A DNA stretch of 64,000 nt from Hyphomicrobiales bacterium (GTDB lineage: Bacteria; Pseudomonadota; Alphaproteobacteria; Rhizobiales; Rhizobiaceae): contig UCIA01000008.1 in the NCBI GenBank assembly GCA_900472295.1, positions 109,875-173,874 on the forward strand, given 5' to 3'. Positions 9,501 to 24,500 of the stretch are shown piece after piece; within the stretch, counting starts at the first letter, position 1; each line of letters begins with the position of its first letter. The notes beneath the pieces are model-generated. The model was not told the DNA's origin. It saw only the letters and a list, made by a program, of their open reading frames with translations, and did not search any database. The position numbers and the translations under genes were made by a program.

Positions 9501-12500
9501 AATGACGGCGCGCTGACCTCGGCGGTCTCCACGACGACGATTTCGGTCGCGGTGGTCAACGATGCGCCTGTCAACGCACTGCCGGCTTCCGGCTGGACAA
9601 CCAACGAAGACACCAGCCTGGTCCTCAACGGGCTTTCAGTCTCCGACCCTGATGCAGGCGCCGGTACGATAACCGTCACCTTGACCGTCGGCTCAGGCAT
9701 GCTGACAGCAGCCAATGCAGGTGGTGTGACGGTTGCCGGTTCCGGTTCCACTGCACTCACGCTTACGGGAACGCTTGCCAACATAAACGCCTATCTCGCC
9801 GCGACTTCGGCACCTGTCTACGCGCCTGTCGCCAATGCAAACGGCCCCGTCAGCCTGACGATGGTCACCAACGATGTCGGCAACACCGGCACTGGCGGTG
9901 CGCTGACCGACACCGACACGCGGACCATCACCATCAATCCGGTGAATGACGCGCCGACTCTCGATCTCGACGCTTCGGGCGCCGGCACGGGTTTTGGCTC
10001 AGCCTACACCGAAGGTGGAACGGCGGCCGCGATCGCGGACACGGACAGCCTGATCGCCGACATCGACGACACCAACATCGAATCCGCCACGATCGTCGTC
10101 GCAAACGCGCAGGCCGGCGATGTCTTGTCCGTTGCGGGCGCTTTGCCCGCCGGCATCACCGCAACGTGGAATCCAGCGACCTTCACCCTCACGCTCACGG
10201 GTTCGGCGACCAAGGCCGCCTACGAGACGGCAATCGAGCAGGTTGGCTATTCGTCGACATCCGACAACCCGACGCTGGGCGGCAGCGCCACATCGAGGAC
10301 GATCAACGTCATCGTCAATGACGGCGAGGCAAATTCGAACATCGCTGTTGCCACCGTCACGATAACCGCCGTCAACGATGCGCCGGTGAACACGCTGCCC
10401 GGTGCGGGCTGGACGACCAGTGAGGACACCGGCATTGCCTTGACCGGCCTGTCGGTTGCCGATCCCGACGTCAACGGTGGCACGATGACGGTCACGCTTT
10501 CGGTCGGTTCGGGTACGCTGACGGCGCTCGCAGGTGGCGGCGTGGCGGTTGCAGGTTCGGGTTCCGGCTCGATAACGCTTACCGGAACACTCGCCGGCCT
10601 CAATGCCTATCTCGCTTCGGCCTCGGCGCCGGTTTACACGCCGGTGGCGGATGCAAACGGTCCCGTCACCCTGACCATGACCACCAATGACGGTGGCAAC
10701 AGCGGCACCGGCGGCGCCTTGACGGATGTCGATACGGCCATCATCACCATCGTTCCGGTCAACGATGCACCCGTGCTCGACCTCGACGCTTCCGGATCGG
10801 GAACCGGCTTCACCACCACCTATACCGAAAATGGTGCCGGTGTGGCGATCGCCGACACCGACAGCCTGATCACCGACATAGACAGCACCGATTTGACGTC
10901 GGCAACGATTGTCATCGCCAATGGCCAGGCCGGCGACGTGCTGTCGGTCGCAGGCAGCCTGCCCGCGGGGATCACCGCGACCTGGAATCCGGCGACCTTC
11001 ACGCTGACACTCAGCGGTTCCGCGACCAAGGCCGCGTACGAAACCGCACTGGAACAGCTTCGCTATTCTTCGACGTCGGACAACCCGTCGACGGTGCAGA
11101 GAACCATCAACTTTACCGTCAATGACGGTGCGGCGAACTCCAACACGGCAATCGCGGCCGTCAACGTCATCGCCGTCAACGATGCGCCGGTGAATACCGT
11201 CCCGGCATCGGCGTTAGTCTCCGAAGATGTTATGACGGCGCTCTCCGGCATCTCTGTTGCCGATGTCGACAGCGGCACGGTAACGGTCACGCTGTCGGTC
11301 GCCAACGGCACGCTTTCGCCATCCGTAATCGCCGGCACGGTCACCGGCAACAACACCGGCACGCTGACGGTTTCCGGCACCGTCGCGCAGGTCAACAGCG
11401 TCCTGGCCTCGCTGCGCTATCAGGGCAATTCCGACTACAATGGCAGCGACACACTCACCGTCGTGACTTCCGACGGAGCGCTGAGCGATACCGACACGGT
11501 CGCGATCACGGTGACGCCGGTGGCCGACATCGTCGCCGACACTGTGACGACGACCGAAGATACGCCGATCAGCTTCAACGCCATCACCGGAACCAATGGC
11601 GCCTCGGCGGACAATTTCGAGAGCGCCGGACGCGCGATCTCCGCCGTAACGCAGCCTCCGGCGGGACAAGGCAGCGTCTCGTTCAACGCCGACGGCACGA
11701 TCACCTACACGCCTGCCACCAACTTCAACGGCATGACGACGTTCTCCTACACGGTGACATCGGGCGGCGTGACCGAAACCGCGACCGTCACCGTCACCGT
11801 CGGTGCGGTCAACGATGCGCCGGTCAACACATTGCCGATTTCGGGCTGGACCACCGACGAAGACACGACCGTCGCGCTGACCGGCCTTTCCGTCACCGAC
11901 CTGGATGCCGCCGCCGGCACGATCACGGTGACGCTCAATGTCGGCAGCGGCACACTCACGGCCGAGGCAAGCGGCGGCGTTGCGACAAGCGGTTCGGGCA
12001 CCGCCACGCTGACGCTTACGGGCACGCTGGCCGATATCAACGCCTACCTCGCCTCCGCGGCTGCGCCCGTCTTTGCGCCGTCAGCCAACGCCAACGGTCC
12101 GGTCACGCTGACGATGACCACCAATGATGGCGGCAACACCGGTTCGGGCGGTGCGCTGACCGACACTGATAGCCGCACCATCACCATCGCGCCGGTCAAC
12201 GACGCGCCGGTGAACACCATGCCGTCGAGCTACGCGACCAATGAGGACACGGCACTCGGCCTGACCGGTTTGCAGATCGCCGATATCGACGCCGGCAGCG
12301 GCACCATGACCGTCGTGCTTGCGGTAAATTCCGGGAATCTGTCCGCGATTGCCGGCGGCGGCGTGACAGTGGCGGGGGCGGGAACCTCGTCGCTGACGCT
12401 TACCGGCACGCTGGCCGATATCAATGCATTCCTGTCGGGCGCTTCGCGACCGACCTTCACCCCGTTGGCTGATTTCAACGGCCCCGTGACGTTGACGATG

Positions 12501-15500
12501 ACGACCGGCGACGGCGGCAACACCGGCTCGGGCGGCGCGTTGAGCGATGCCGATACACGCACCATCACCGTCAACCCGGTGAATGATCCGCCGATGCTCG
12601 ATCTCGATGCGTCGGGCGCGGGAACCGGCTTTTCCACCAGCTATACGGAAAATGGCGTCGGCGTCGCGATCGTCGATACGGACAGCCTGGTTACCGACAT
12701 CGACAGCGCCAATATGGCGTCGGCGACGGTCGTCATCGCCAATGGACAGGCCGGCGATGTGCTGTCGATCGCAGGCGGCTTGCCGGCGGGCATCACCGCC
12801 ACCTGGGACCCCGCGACCTTCACCCTGACATTGACCGGTTCGGCGACGAAGGCGGTCTATGAGACCGCGCTGGAGCAGGTCCGCTACGCCTCGACATCCG
12901 ACAATCCATCTACCGTGACGCGCACGATCAATGTCACCGTCAATGACGGTGCGGCGGACTCGAATATTGCGGTCGCCACGGTCACGGTGACGGCGGTCAA
13001 TGATGCGCCCGTCAACACGCTTCCGGCCGCCGGCTGGACCGTCAACGAGGACACGGCCCTTGTGCTGAGCGGTCTGTCGGTCACCGATCCGGATGCCGGC
13101 ACAAGCACGGTCACGGTGACGCTGAGCGTCGGCTCCGGCACGCTGGCGGCCGCCACGGGGGGCGGCGTGACGGTTGCGGGCTCAGGCACCGGCACGGTTA
13201 CGCTTACCGGTACGCTGACGTCGATCAATGCCTATCTGGCGTCTGCTTCCTGCCCTGTCTACACGCCAGTCGCCGATTTCAACGGTCCCGTCACGCTCAA
13301 CATGACGACCAGCGACGGCATCGAAAGCGACACCGATGCGCGCACGATCACTGTGACGCCGGTGACCGACATCGCGACGGATACCGCGACGACCAATGAA
13401 GACACAGCCGTCATCATCGATGTGAATGCCAATGACACGTTCGAGAATGGCGGCCACTCGATCACCGCGATCAACGGCGCCTCGATCGTCGTCAACGGCG
13501 TCGTGCCGGTTGCCAACGGCACCGTCAGGCTCAATGCCGACGGCACGCTGAGCTTCACGCCTGCCGCCGACTACAATGGCAATGCGAGCTTTACCTATAC
13601 GGTGACATCAGGCGGCGTGACCGAAACGGCAACGGTCAATGTCACGGTCACGGCGATCAACGACACGCCCGTCAATGCTGTTCCTAATGGACAGACGACC
13701 GCGGAGGATACGCCGCTTGCCATCGGCGGTGTGACGGTCTCGGATGTCGATGGCGGCACGCTGACGACCACCTTGACGGTCACCCACGGAGCGCTTGCGG
13801 TGACAGGCGGCGGCGGGGCCTCCATCGGCGGCAACGGTTCAGGCACGGTGACCATTTCCGGTACCGCGGCGCAGATCAATGCCGCGTTGCTTGGCCTGAC
13901 CTACAACGCCACCGCCGATTACAATGGGCCGGCGCAACTCACCGTCCAGACCTCCGACGGCACGCTTTCCGACAGCGATATTGTCGCCATCACCGTCACG
14001 CCGGTGGTCGACATCGTTGCCGATGCCGTCACGACCAATGAAGACACGCCGGTCAGCTTCAATGCCATCACCGGCACCAACGGCGCCTCGGGCGACAATT
14101 TCGAGAACGCCGGTCGCGTCCTGTCTGCGGTCACCCAGCCTGCGGCGGGCGAAGGAACGGTGACGTTCAACCCCGACGGCACGATCACCTACACGCCTGC
14201 CGCCAACTTCAACGGCACGACAAGCTTCACCTACACGGTGACCTCGGGCGGCGTCACCGAAACCACGACGGTGACGGTCACCGTTAATCCGGTCAACGAT
14301 GCCCCGGTCAACACGGTGCCATCGGCGCAAACGACGGCGGAAGACACCACGATCGTCTTCACCCCGTCGGCTGGCAATGCGATTTCGGTGAACGATGTCG
14401 ACGGCGGTACGCTCACGGTGACGCTGTCGGTTACAAACGGCGCATTTTCGCTCGCCGGTGTGGCGGGGCTTTCGTTCGCCACCGGCGACGGCACCTCCGA
14501 CACGACGATGACTTTCTCGGGAACCGCCGCCGCGATAAACGCAGCCCTTGCCGGCGCGAGCTATGTTCCCACCGCCGACTATCATGGCCCGGCGCAACTC
14601 ACGATACAGACCTCGGATGGCACGGCTTCCGACAGCGACACGATCGCAATCAACGTCACGCCCGTCGCCGACATCAGCGACGACAACGCGTTGACGGACG
14701 AAGGCACGCCGGTCACGATCTCAGTGCTTGCCAACGACAATTTCGAGAACACCAGTCGGGCAATAACCGCGGTCAACGGCCTGGCGATCACGCCCGGCGG
14801 TGGGGCCGTCGCTGTTGCAAACGGCACCGTGCGGCTCAACACCGCCGGACAGCTCATCTTCACCCCGACGACGGACTTCAACGGCAATGTCAGCTTCACC
14901 TATACGGTGAACTCCGGCGGGGTCACCGAGACGGCGACGGTGAATGTCGCGGTCGCCTCCATCAACACCCCGCCGGTGAACTCGTTGCCCTCGGCCTACT
15001 CCGCCGTAGAGGATACAGCACTTGGCCTCACCGGCCTGCAGATCGCCGATGCCGACGCCGGGGCGGGTACCGTTTCCGTCACGCTTTCCGTCGACGCCGG
15101 CGCGTTGACAGCCGGCGCGGCTGGCGGTGTGACCGTCAGCGGTTCGGGAACAGGATCGATCACGCTTTCCGGCAGTTTGGCAGACATCAACGCCTATCTC
15201 GCCGGCGCGTCGCGGCCTACCTTCACGCCTGCCGCCAATGCCACAGCCAGCGTCACGCTGACCATGACCACCAGCGATAACGGCAATACCGGGGGCCCGG
15301 CGCTCGTCGATATCGACACCTCGACGATTACGATCACGCCGGTCAACGATGCACCGGCTGGCGCGGACAATACGGTGACGATCGGCGAAGACACGAGCTT
15401 CACCTTCACCGCCGCCGATTTCGGATTCTCCGACCCGAACGACAGCCCAAACAACACGCTTGCTTCGGTCGTCATCACCACCATCCCGGCCAACGGGGTT

Positions 15501-18500
15501 CTCTCGCTCGGCGGCACGCCGGTGACGGCCGGACAGGTGATCACCGCGGCAAATATCGCCAACCTGACCTGGACACCGGCAGCCAACACAAACGGCGCCG
15601 CGCTGGCCTCGTTCACCTTCCAGGTGCGCGACAATGGTGGTGGCACCAATGGCGGGCAGGATACCGATCTTTCGCCGAACACATTCACCTTCAACGTCAC
15701 CGCGACAAACGATGCGCCCGTCAACACTCTGCCGGTTTCATACGGCGTCAATGAAGACAATGCGCTCGGCCTGACGGGACTGCAGGTCAGCGATGTCGAC
15801 GCTGGTAACGGCCTTGTCACGGTGACGCTGAATGTCGGCTCCGGCACCTTGTCCGCACTGGCCGGGTCCAGCGTCGCGGTCAGCGGTTCCGGCAGCGGCA
15901 CGTTGGTGCTGACAGGTACCGTCGCCGATCTGAACGCCTATTTGGCCTCGGCATCGCGGCCGACCTTCAACCCGGCCACCAATTTCAACGGCCCGGTTAC
16001 ACTGACCATGACGACCAATGACGGCGGCAACACCGGCACTGGCGGCGCGCTGACGGACACCGACACGGCGACCATTACCGTTGCCCCGGTCAACGATGCC
16101 CCGGTGGCGTCCAACGCCGCGATTGAGACCAACGAAGACACGCAATTCCTGGGCAATCTGCCGGCGGCTACGGACGTCGATGGCGACACGCTGACCTATG
16201 GCGCCGGCGCGACGGCACCGGCGCATGGCACCGTCACGATCAATGCCGACGGCAGCTACACCTACACGCCCGGCGCTGACTATAGCGGCCCCGACACCTT
16301 CACCTATACGGTGAGCGACGGAACGGTGGCGGTGGAATATACGGTCACGGTGACGGTCAATCCGCTCAATGATGCGCCGGTCGCCGTCGATGATGGCGCG
16401 CAGACGGATGCCAACACGGCCGCCAACGTCAATATCATCGGCAATGATACCGACGCCGACGGCGACAGCTTGACGGTCGCTGAGGTCAACGGCGCTTCCG
16501 CCAATGTCGGCACCGCTGTGGCGGGCAGCAATGGCGGCACATTCACAATTGGGTCAAACGGTGTTGCCGTGTTCAACCCGGCCGGCGCCTTTGCCGATCT
16601 CGCTGCCGGCCAGACGCGGACGACGTCCATCACCTATCAGGTTTCCGATGGTCATGGCGGTTTCGATACCGCGACACTAACCATCACCGTCATCGGAACG
16701 GACGACACGCCGGTGTCGACACCGATCGCGAACCAGACATCGAACGACGCGCAAGTGGTGTCGTTCGACGTGAGCGGCAATTTCAGCGATCCGGACGCTG
16801 GCGACACCTTGTCGTTCACGGCGACCGGTCTGCCTGCCGGGCTGACCATCGATCCGGCGACGGGTGTCATTTCGGGCACCATCGATCGCAGCGCGAGCTT
16901 GTCCGGACCCTATGCCGTCACCGTCACCGCGACCGACAGCACGGGCTTGCAGACAAGCCGGAATTTCACCTGGACCGCGCTCAACCCAGCGCCCGTCGCC
17001 AGCAACGATGCGCTGGCCACGACCGAAAATACCGGGCTCAACGGTTCGGTTTTTGCCGACAATGGCAATGGCGCCGACAGCGATCCTGACGGGGATCCAA
17101 TCACGGTTTCGGCAGTCGGCGGCAGCGCCGCCGGCGTTGGCGCGGCTGTGGCCGGCTCCAATGGCGGCGCCTTCACCATCAATGCCGACGGGACCTACAG
17201 TTTCGTGCCGGGAACGGGCTTTGACGATCTCGCCGCCGGGCAGACGCGCACGACAACCGTCACCTACACCATCTCCGATGGCCAGGGTGGAACCTCGAGC
17301 GCTACCGTCTCGGTCACGGTGACGGGCCAGAACGATGCGCCGGTCGCAGCCGGCGACAGCTTCACCACCAATGAAGACACGCCGGTCACCTTCGACGTGC
17401 GCACCAACGATGGCGATGTCGATGGCGGCACGCTCGCAGTCTCGGAGATCAACGGCCAGGCCATCACGGCCGGTGGTTCGGTGCCCGTCACCGGCGGCAC
17501 GGTGACGCTGAATGCCAACGGCACGCTGACCTTCACGCCGGCGCCGGATTTCAACGGCACGCCCTCCTTCACCTACACGGTTTCGGACGGACAGGGCGGC
17601 ACTGCAACCGCGACGGTCAACGGTACGGTCAATCCGGTACAGGACCCGCCGGTCGCGGTGGGCGACACGTTCACGACCAATGAAGACGTTGCAGTCACCT
17701 TCGACGTGCGCGGCAATGACAGCGATCCCGACGGCGATGCGCTTTCGGTCACGCAGATCGACGGCATCAACATTGCACCCGGTGGCTCGGTCGCCGTCAC
17801 CGGCGGTACGGTGACGCTGAATGCCAATGGCACGCTGACGTTCACCCCGACTGCCGATTTCAACGGCGCGCCATCTTTCGCCTATACGATCTCGGACGGC
17901 CAGGGCGGCACGGCGACGGCTACAGTCAACGGCACGGTTACCCCGGTGCAGGATGCGCCGGTGGCGCTTGCCGACAGCTTCACCACAAGCGAGGATGTCG
18001 CGGTCGACATCGCCGTGCTCGGCAATGATCGCGATGCCGATGGCGACCCGCTGACCATCACCCAAATCGATGGCCAGACCATCTCTGTTGGAGGTTCGGT
18101 CAGCGTCACTGGCGGCACGGTGACGCTGAATGCCAATGGCACCTTGACCTTCACCCCAACGGCCGATTTCAACGGCGCGCCATCCTTCACCTATACCATC
18201 TCCGACGGCCAGGGTGGTGCGGCGACTGCGGCGGTGAACGGCACCGTCAATCCCGTCAACGATCCGCCGATAGCGGCCGATGACGCCTTCACCACCAATG
18301 AAGACACGGCCGCGGTTTTCGACGTCAGGACAAATGACACCGACATCGATGGCGGGCCCCTGTCGGTCACGCAGGTCGATGGCCAGAACATCTCGGCCGG
18401 CGGCTCGGTCGTGGTTGCTGGCGGTATGGTCTCGCTTGGCGCCGACGGTCGCTTGACCTTTACGCCGACCGCGAATTTCAATGGCGCCCCATCCTTCACC

Positions 18501-21500
18501 TATACGATCTCGGACGGGCAGGGCGGCACCGCGAACGCGACCGTGATGGGGATCGTAACCCCCGTGAATGACCCGCCGGTGGCGGCAGATGACAGCTTCA
18601 CCACCAATGAGGACACGCCTGTCATCATCGATGTCCGCGCCAATGACAGCGATGTCGACGGCAACGCCGTCACCGTCACCCAGATCAACGGCGCCAACAT
18701 CGCCATTGGCGGCTCGGTGGCCGTCACCGGTGGCAGCGTGATGCTCAACACGGACGGCACGCTGACATTTGCGCCCGACGCCAATTTCAACGGCACGCCA
18801 AGTTTCACCTACACCATCTCGGACGGCCTGGGCGGCACGGCAACCGCGACCGTCAATGGAACGGTCTCGCCCGTCAACGATGCCCCCGTCTCATCGAACG
18901 CAAGCGTCACGACGCCGGAAGATGGCACGTTGAATGGCAACTTGCCGCCGGCGACCGATCTCGATGGCGATACGGTGACCTACGCGGCCGGCACCACGAC
19001 ACCCGGGCATGGTTCGGTCACCATCAATCCGGACGGAACCTACAGCTACGTTCCCGATCCGAATTTCAACGGCACCGATACGTTCAGCTTCGTCGTCAGC
19101 GACGGCAATGGCGGCACCAACGAATATACGGTCACGGTCGACGTCACCGCTGAGAATGACGCACCGGCCGGCACGCCCATTCCCGACCGGGCGCACCCGG
19201 ACGGCGCGGCGGTAAGCTTCGACGTGTCCGGTTTCTTCAGCGATGTCGACGGCGACACTTTGAGCTTCACGCAAAGTGGGTTGCCGCCAGGCCTCAGCAT
19301 CAATGCCGCGGGCATCATTTCGGGCACCATCGACCGGCAGGCCAGCCAGGGTGGTCCAGGCGGGAACGGCGTCTATTCGGTCACGGTGACGGTCGGTGAC
19401 GGCCAAGGCGGCACGACCAGCGAGACCTTCACCTTCACCGTGGGCAACCCGCCTCCCGTGGCCGTGAACGACAATGCCGTCACGAACGAAGACACGCCGG
19501 TCACCATCAATGTGCTCGACGGCACCGCCAGCGGCGGCACGGCAGACAGCGATCCGGACGGAGACCCGCTTGCGGTGACCGCCGCCAGTGCCGCCAACGG
19601 CACCGTGACGATCGGCGCGAATGGCCAGATCACCTATGTGCCGAACACCAATTTCAACGGCACCGACACGATCACCTACACCATCTCCGACGGCAATGGC
19701 GGAACCGCCACCGCAACCGTGACGGTGACCGTCAACGCCGCCAACGACGCACCCGCCGGTCTGCCGATCGCGGATCGCACGCGCAACGATGGCGACACGG
19801 ACGCCATCAATGTCTCCGCCTACTTCTCGGATGCCGATGGGGACACGCTGGCTTACACTGCCACCGGTCTGCCGCCCGGACTGAGCATCGATCCCCCAAC
19901 CGGCGTGATCTCGGGCACCATCCAGAACGATGCTTCCGGCCCGACAGGCGAGCAGGTCTATACGGTCACGGTAACGGCCAGCGACGGCAATGGCGGAACG
20001 ACGCCTGTCACCTTCCGCTACACCGTTCTCAACCTGCCGCCGGTGGCTGAGAACGATACGGCGACGACGACCGAGGACACGCCGGTCGAGATTGATATCC
20101 TTGCCAATGACAGCGACCCGGACGGCGATGCCGACGAAGTGATCCGCGTCAACAATGTCGTGCTGACGGTTGGAGGACCAGCGGTCGCCACGGCCAACGG
20201 CTCGGTTCAGTTGATCCTCAACGGTGGCGGTCAGGAGGTGCTGCGCTTCACACCAAACGCCAACTACAATGGCAACGAGACGTTCAGCTACACGATCGAC
20301 GACGGCAATGGCGGCGTCGACACGGCGACCGTCACGGTCACGGTAACGCCGGCCAATGACGACCCGGTCATCACCAATCCGATCCCCGACCGCGTTCGCG
20401 CGGATGGCCAGACATTCAACTACGACGTCAGTGATTTCTTCGGCGATCCGGACGGCGACGGTCTCAATTTCGTGATCACCGGCCTGCCCGCGGGCCTGAG
20501 CTATGATCCCGCAACCGGCATCATTTCAGGCACCATCGACCATACCGCCAGCCAGGGCGGCACAGGTGGCGTCTATGCGGTCACGATCACGGCCTATGAC
20601 AGGCCGGGCGGCACCGGGCTTTCCACCGTCCAGACCTTCGACCTGACCGTGACCAACCCTGCGCCGACAGCCGCCAACGACGCTGTGACGGTCAATGAAG
20701 ACACGCCCGCCTCTTTCAACGTCCTCACTGGCGCCGGCACGACGAGCGGGGCGGCGGGAGCCGATACGGATCCGGATGGCGACACGCTGACGGTAACCGC
20801 GGCAAGCGCCGGCAACGGCACGGTGGCCATTGGCGCCAACGGCCTGCTGACCTATACGCCGAACGCCAATTTCAACGGCACCGACACGATCATCTACACG
20901 ATTTCCGATGGTGACGGCGGCACCTCGACAGCCACCGTCACGATCACGGTCGTGTCAGTCAACGACGCGCCGACAGCAGATCCGGTTCCGACGCAGATCG
21001 ACAGTGACTCGCAATCTGTCGATTACGATGCCAGCGGCTACTTCGGTGACGTGGACGGCGATACGCTGACTTTCTCCGCGACCGGGCTGCCGCCCGGCCT
21101 GTCGATCGATCTGTCCACCGGACGGATCACCGGCACATTGCCGGCGGACGCGTCCAACAATACCCCCTATGTCGCGACCATCACCGCTTCGGACGGTCAT
21201 GGCGGCACCGTCCAGCAGACGATCACCTGGATCGTCACCAACCTGCCGCCCAAGGCCTTCAGCGATACGCTGACCCTCTCGGAAAATGCTTCCGGCGGTG
21301 GCAATGCTCTCGACAATGACAGCGATCCCGATGGCGATCCGATTGCGATCGATCAGGTAAACGGCAACGCAAGCGCGGTCGGCCAGCCCGTGCTCGGTTC
21401 CAATGGCGGCACGTTCGTCATCAATGCCGACGGCACCTATACATTCAATCCCGGCACGGCATTTGACGACCTGCAACTCGGTGAGACCCGCACCACGACG

Positions 21501-24500
21501 GTGACGTATCGCATCACCGATACGGATGGCGACAGCGACACCGCCACGATCACCGTGACGGTCAACGGCGTCAACGATGCGCCGACTGCCGACACGATCC
21601 CGGCCTATACCCACGCCGACGGCCAGTCGATGACAACCAATCCGCTGAACGTGGCGGCCTTCTTCCACGATGTGGAAAGCGATACGCTGTCCCTAAGCGC
21701 AACCGGTCTGCCGCCCGGCCTGTCGATGGATGCCACCGGCAACATAACAGGCACCATTGCCAACAATGCTTCCGCCGGTGGTCCCTACACGGTGACCGTG
21801 ACGGCAAGCGACGGAAATGGCGGCACGGTCCAGCAGGCCTTCACCTTCAACGTCACCAATCCGGCGCCGACGGCGCAAAACGATACGGCGACAACCACCG
21901 AAGACACCCCTGTCGAAAGCATCGACGTGATCGGCAACGACACCGATCCCGACGGCGATGCGCTGTTCGTCGATCCGGCATTCCCGCCGCTGGCCGGCCA
22001 TGGCACGGTAACAATCAATCCGGACGGCACGCTGCGTTACGTTCCGAACCCCGACTACAATGGCGTCGACACCATCGTCTACCGCGTCAGCGACGGACAG
22101 GGCGGCTTCTCGACAGGCGTCGTAACCGTCAATGTCGGCGCCGAGAACGACGCTCCGAGCGTGACGCCGATTGCGGACATGCAGCGCAATGACAGCGATG
22201 TCATCAGCCTAGACGTAACCGGCAATTTCTCCGATCCGGAAGGCGATCCGCTGACCTACAACATTACCGGCCTGCCGCCGGGCCTGACCTATGATCCGAA
22301 CACCGGCGTCATATCAGGGTCGATCGCGCCGGGTGCCTCCGGCCCGACGGGCACGCAGAGCTATGTGGTGACGGTTACGGCAAGCGACGGGTTCCCGGGC
22401 GGCGACACGGCGACGCAATTCACCTTCATCGTCAACAATCTGGCGCCCGAGGCAAACAACGACAGTGCGACGACGGCAGAGGACACGCCGGTCAACATTC
22501 CAGTCCTCGCCAACGACAGCGATCCGGACGGCGATACCGGCGTGGTCATTACCGTCAATGGCGTGGACCTGATCCTCGATGGCCCATCCGTACAGACGAC
22601 CAACGGCTCGGTCAGCCTGGTCATGGACGGCACCGAGATGGTGCTGCGCTTCACGCCCAATCCGAACTATGTCGGTACCGAATCCTTCACCTACACGATC
22701 GACGACGGCAACAGCGGCGTCGACACCGCGACCGTCGCCATCGACGTGACCGCCGTCAATGATGCGCCGGTGGCCAACACCATACCGGACCAGTCGCAGC
22801 CGGATTCCTCGTCAGTCAATCTCAACGTCTCGACCTTCTTCAGCGATGTCGACGGCGACGATCTTGACTTCACGGTGACCGGCCTTCCGCCGGGCCTGAG
22901 TTACGACCCGGAAACCGGCGTCATCACCGGCACGCTTACGGCAGGCGCATCGCAGGGCAGCCCCTATACCGTTACCGTGACCGCAAACGATCGGGATGGC
23001 GGCGCCGGCCTGGCGGCAACGATGAGCTTCGTCTTCACCGTCACCAACCCGGCGCCGGTTGCGGCAAATGACACGGTCACCACCAATGAAGACACCGCCG
23101 TTACGTTCAACCCGATCAGCGGCGCCGGCACGACCAGTGGCGCCGGCGGCGCGGATGCCGATCCAGATGGCGACCCGCTTGTTGTCACTGAGATCGAAGG
23201 CCAGCCCATCGCCGCCAATGGAACGGTGACGGTCACCAACGGCACTGTGCGCTTGAACGCCGACGGCACGCTGACCTTCACGCCGTCCGCCGATTTCAAC
23301 GGCACGGCGGTCATCGACTACCGCATCAGCGACGGCAATGGCGGCTTTGCCGATGCCTCGATCACCGTCACGGTGAACGCGGTCAACGACGTGCCGACGA
23401 TCGACCTCAATGCTTCGACCGGCGGGACAGGGCATTCGGCGACTTACACGGAAGGCGGCAGCCCGGTCGCGATAGCCAATGGCGACGCGGTCGCGCTTGA
23501 TGTCGAAGACCAGATCGTCAGCCTGGACGTTTCGCTGGCCGGTTTCGTCAATGGCAGCGCCGAGCGTATCCACCTCAACGGCTCGGTCGATCTCATCTAC
23601 GGCACGGCCAGCAGCGGCACCATCACCTTTGGCGGCACCACTTTCGCATTCACCTATGACGGCGCCAGCGGGCTGCATTTCGAAAATGCCGCCGGTTCAT
23701 CCACGCCCATGGTCGGCAGTGACGCCAGCGCCTTGGTGCGCGCGCTGCAATACGACAACACCAGCGACAACCCGACGGCCGGCGCGAGAACGTTGACCTT
23801 CAGCGTCACCGACGCGCAAGGCGCAATTTCAGCGCCCGCCGTGGCCACGATCACCGTTGCTCCGGTCAATGACAACCCGATCGCCGTGAACGACACGGCA
23901 ACCACCGGCGAGAACACGCCATTGACCGGCACTGCGCCGGGCGTGCTTGGCAACGACAGCGATCCGGAAAACGATGCGCTGGTGGTGAGCGCCGTGACTG
24001 GCGGGACCGTCGGCGGCACGGTCACAGGCTCGAGCGGCGGATCGTTCGTCATCAACGCCGACGGCAGCTACAGCTTTGATCCGTCAACGGCTTTCGAGGA
24101 TCTTCAGGCCGGAGAAACACGCTCCACCACCGTCACCTATACGGTTTCGGACGGCAATGGCGGTACGGCAACGGCAACGCTGACCGTCGTCGTCACCGGC
24201 GCCAATGACGCGCCCGTTGGCGCCAATGATGCCATCACCACCGTCGAAGACACGCCTTTCATCGGCACCTTGCCGGCGGCGACCGATGTCGATGGCGATG
24301 ACTTGACCTATGCAGCGGCAACCCAGCCGGCGCATGGCACGGTCTCGATCAGCGCCGACGGCACCTATGTCTTCACGCCGGCTGCGGACTATCATGGGCC
24401 GGACAGCTTCACCTACACGGTCAGCGACGGCACGACGACGGTTACCTATACCGTTTCCATCGACGTCACCCCGGACCAGGATGCGCCTGTCGGCAGCGAT

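Noticed and set aside
17331..18875. Regular repeats as a CRISPR array
   Set aside because: The repeats are 309 bp, coding, without spacers of constant length, and fully explained by protein modules.
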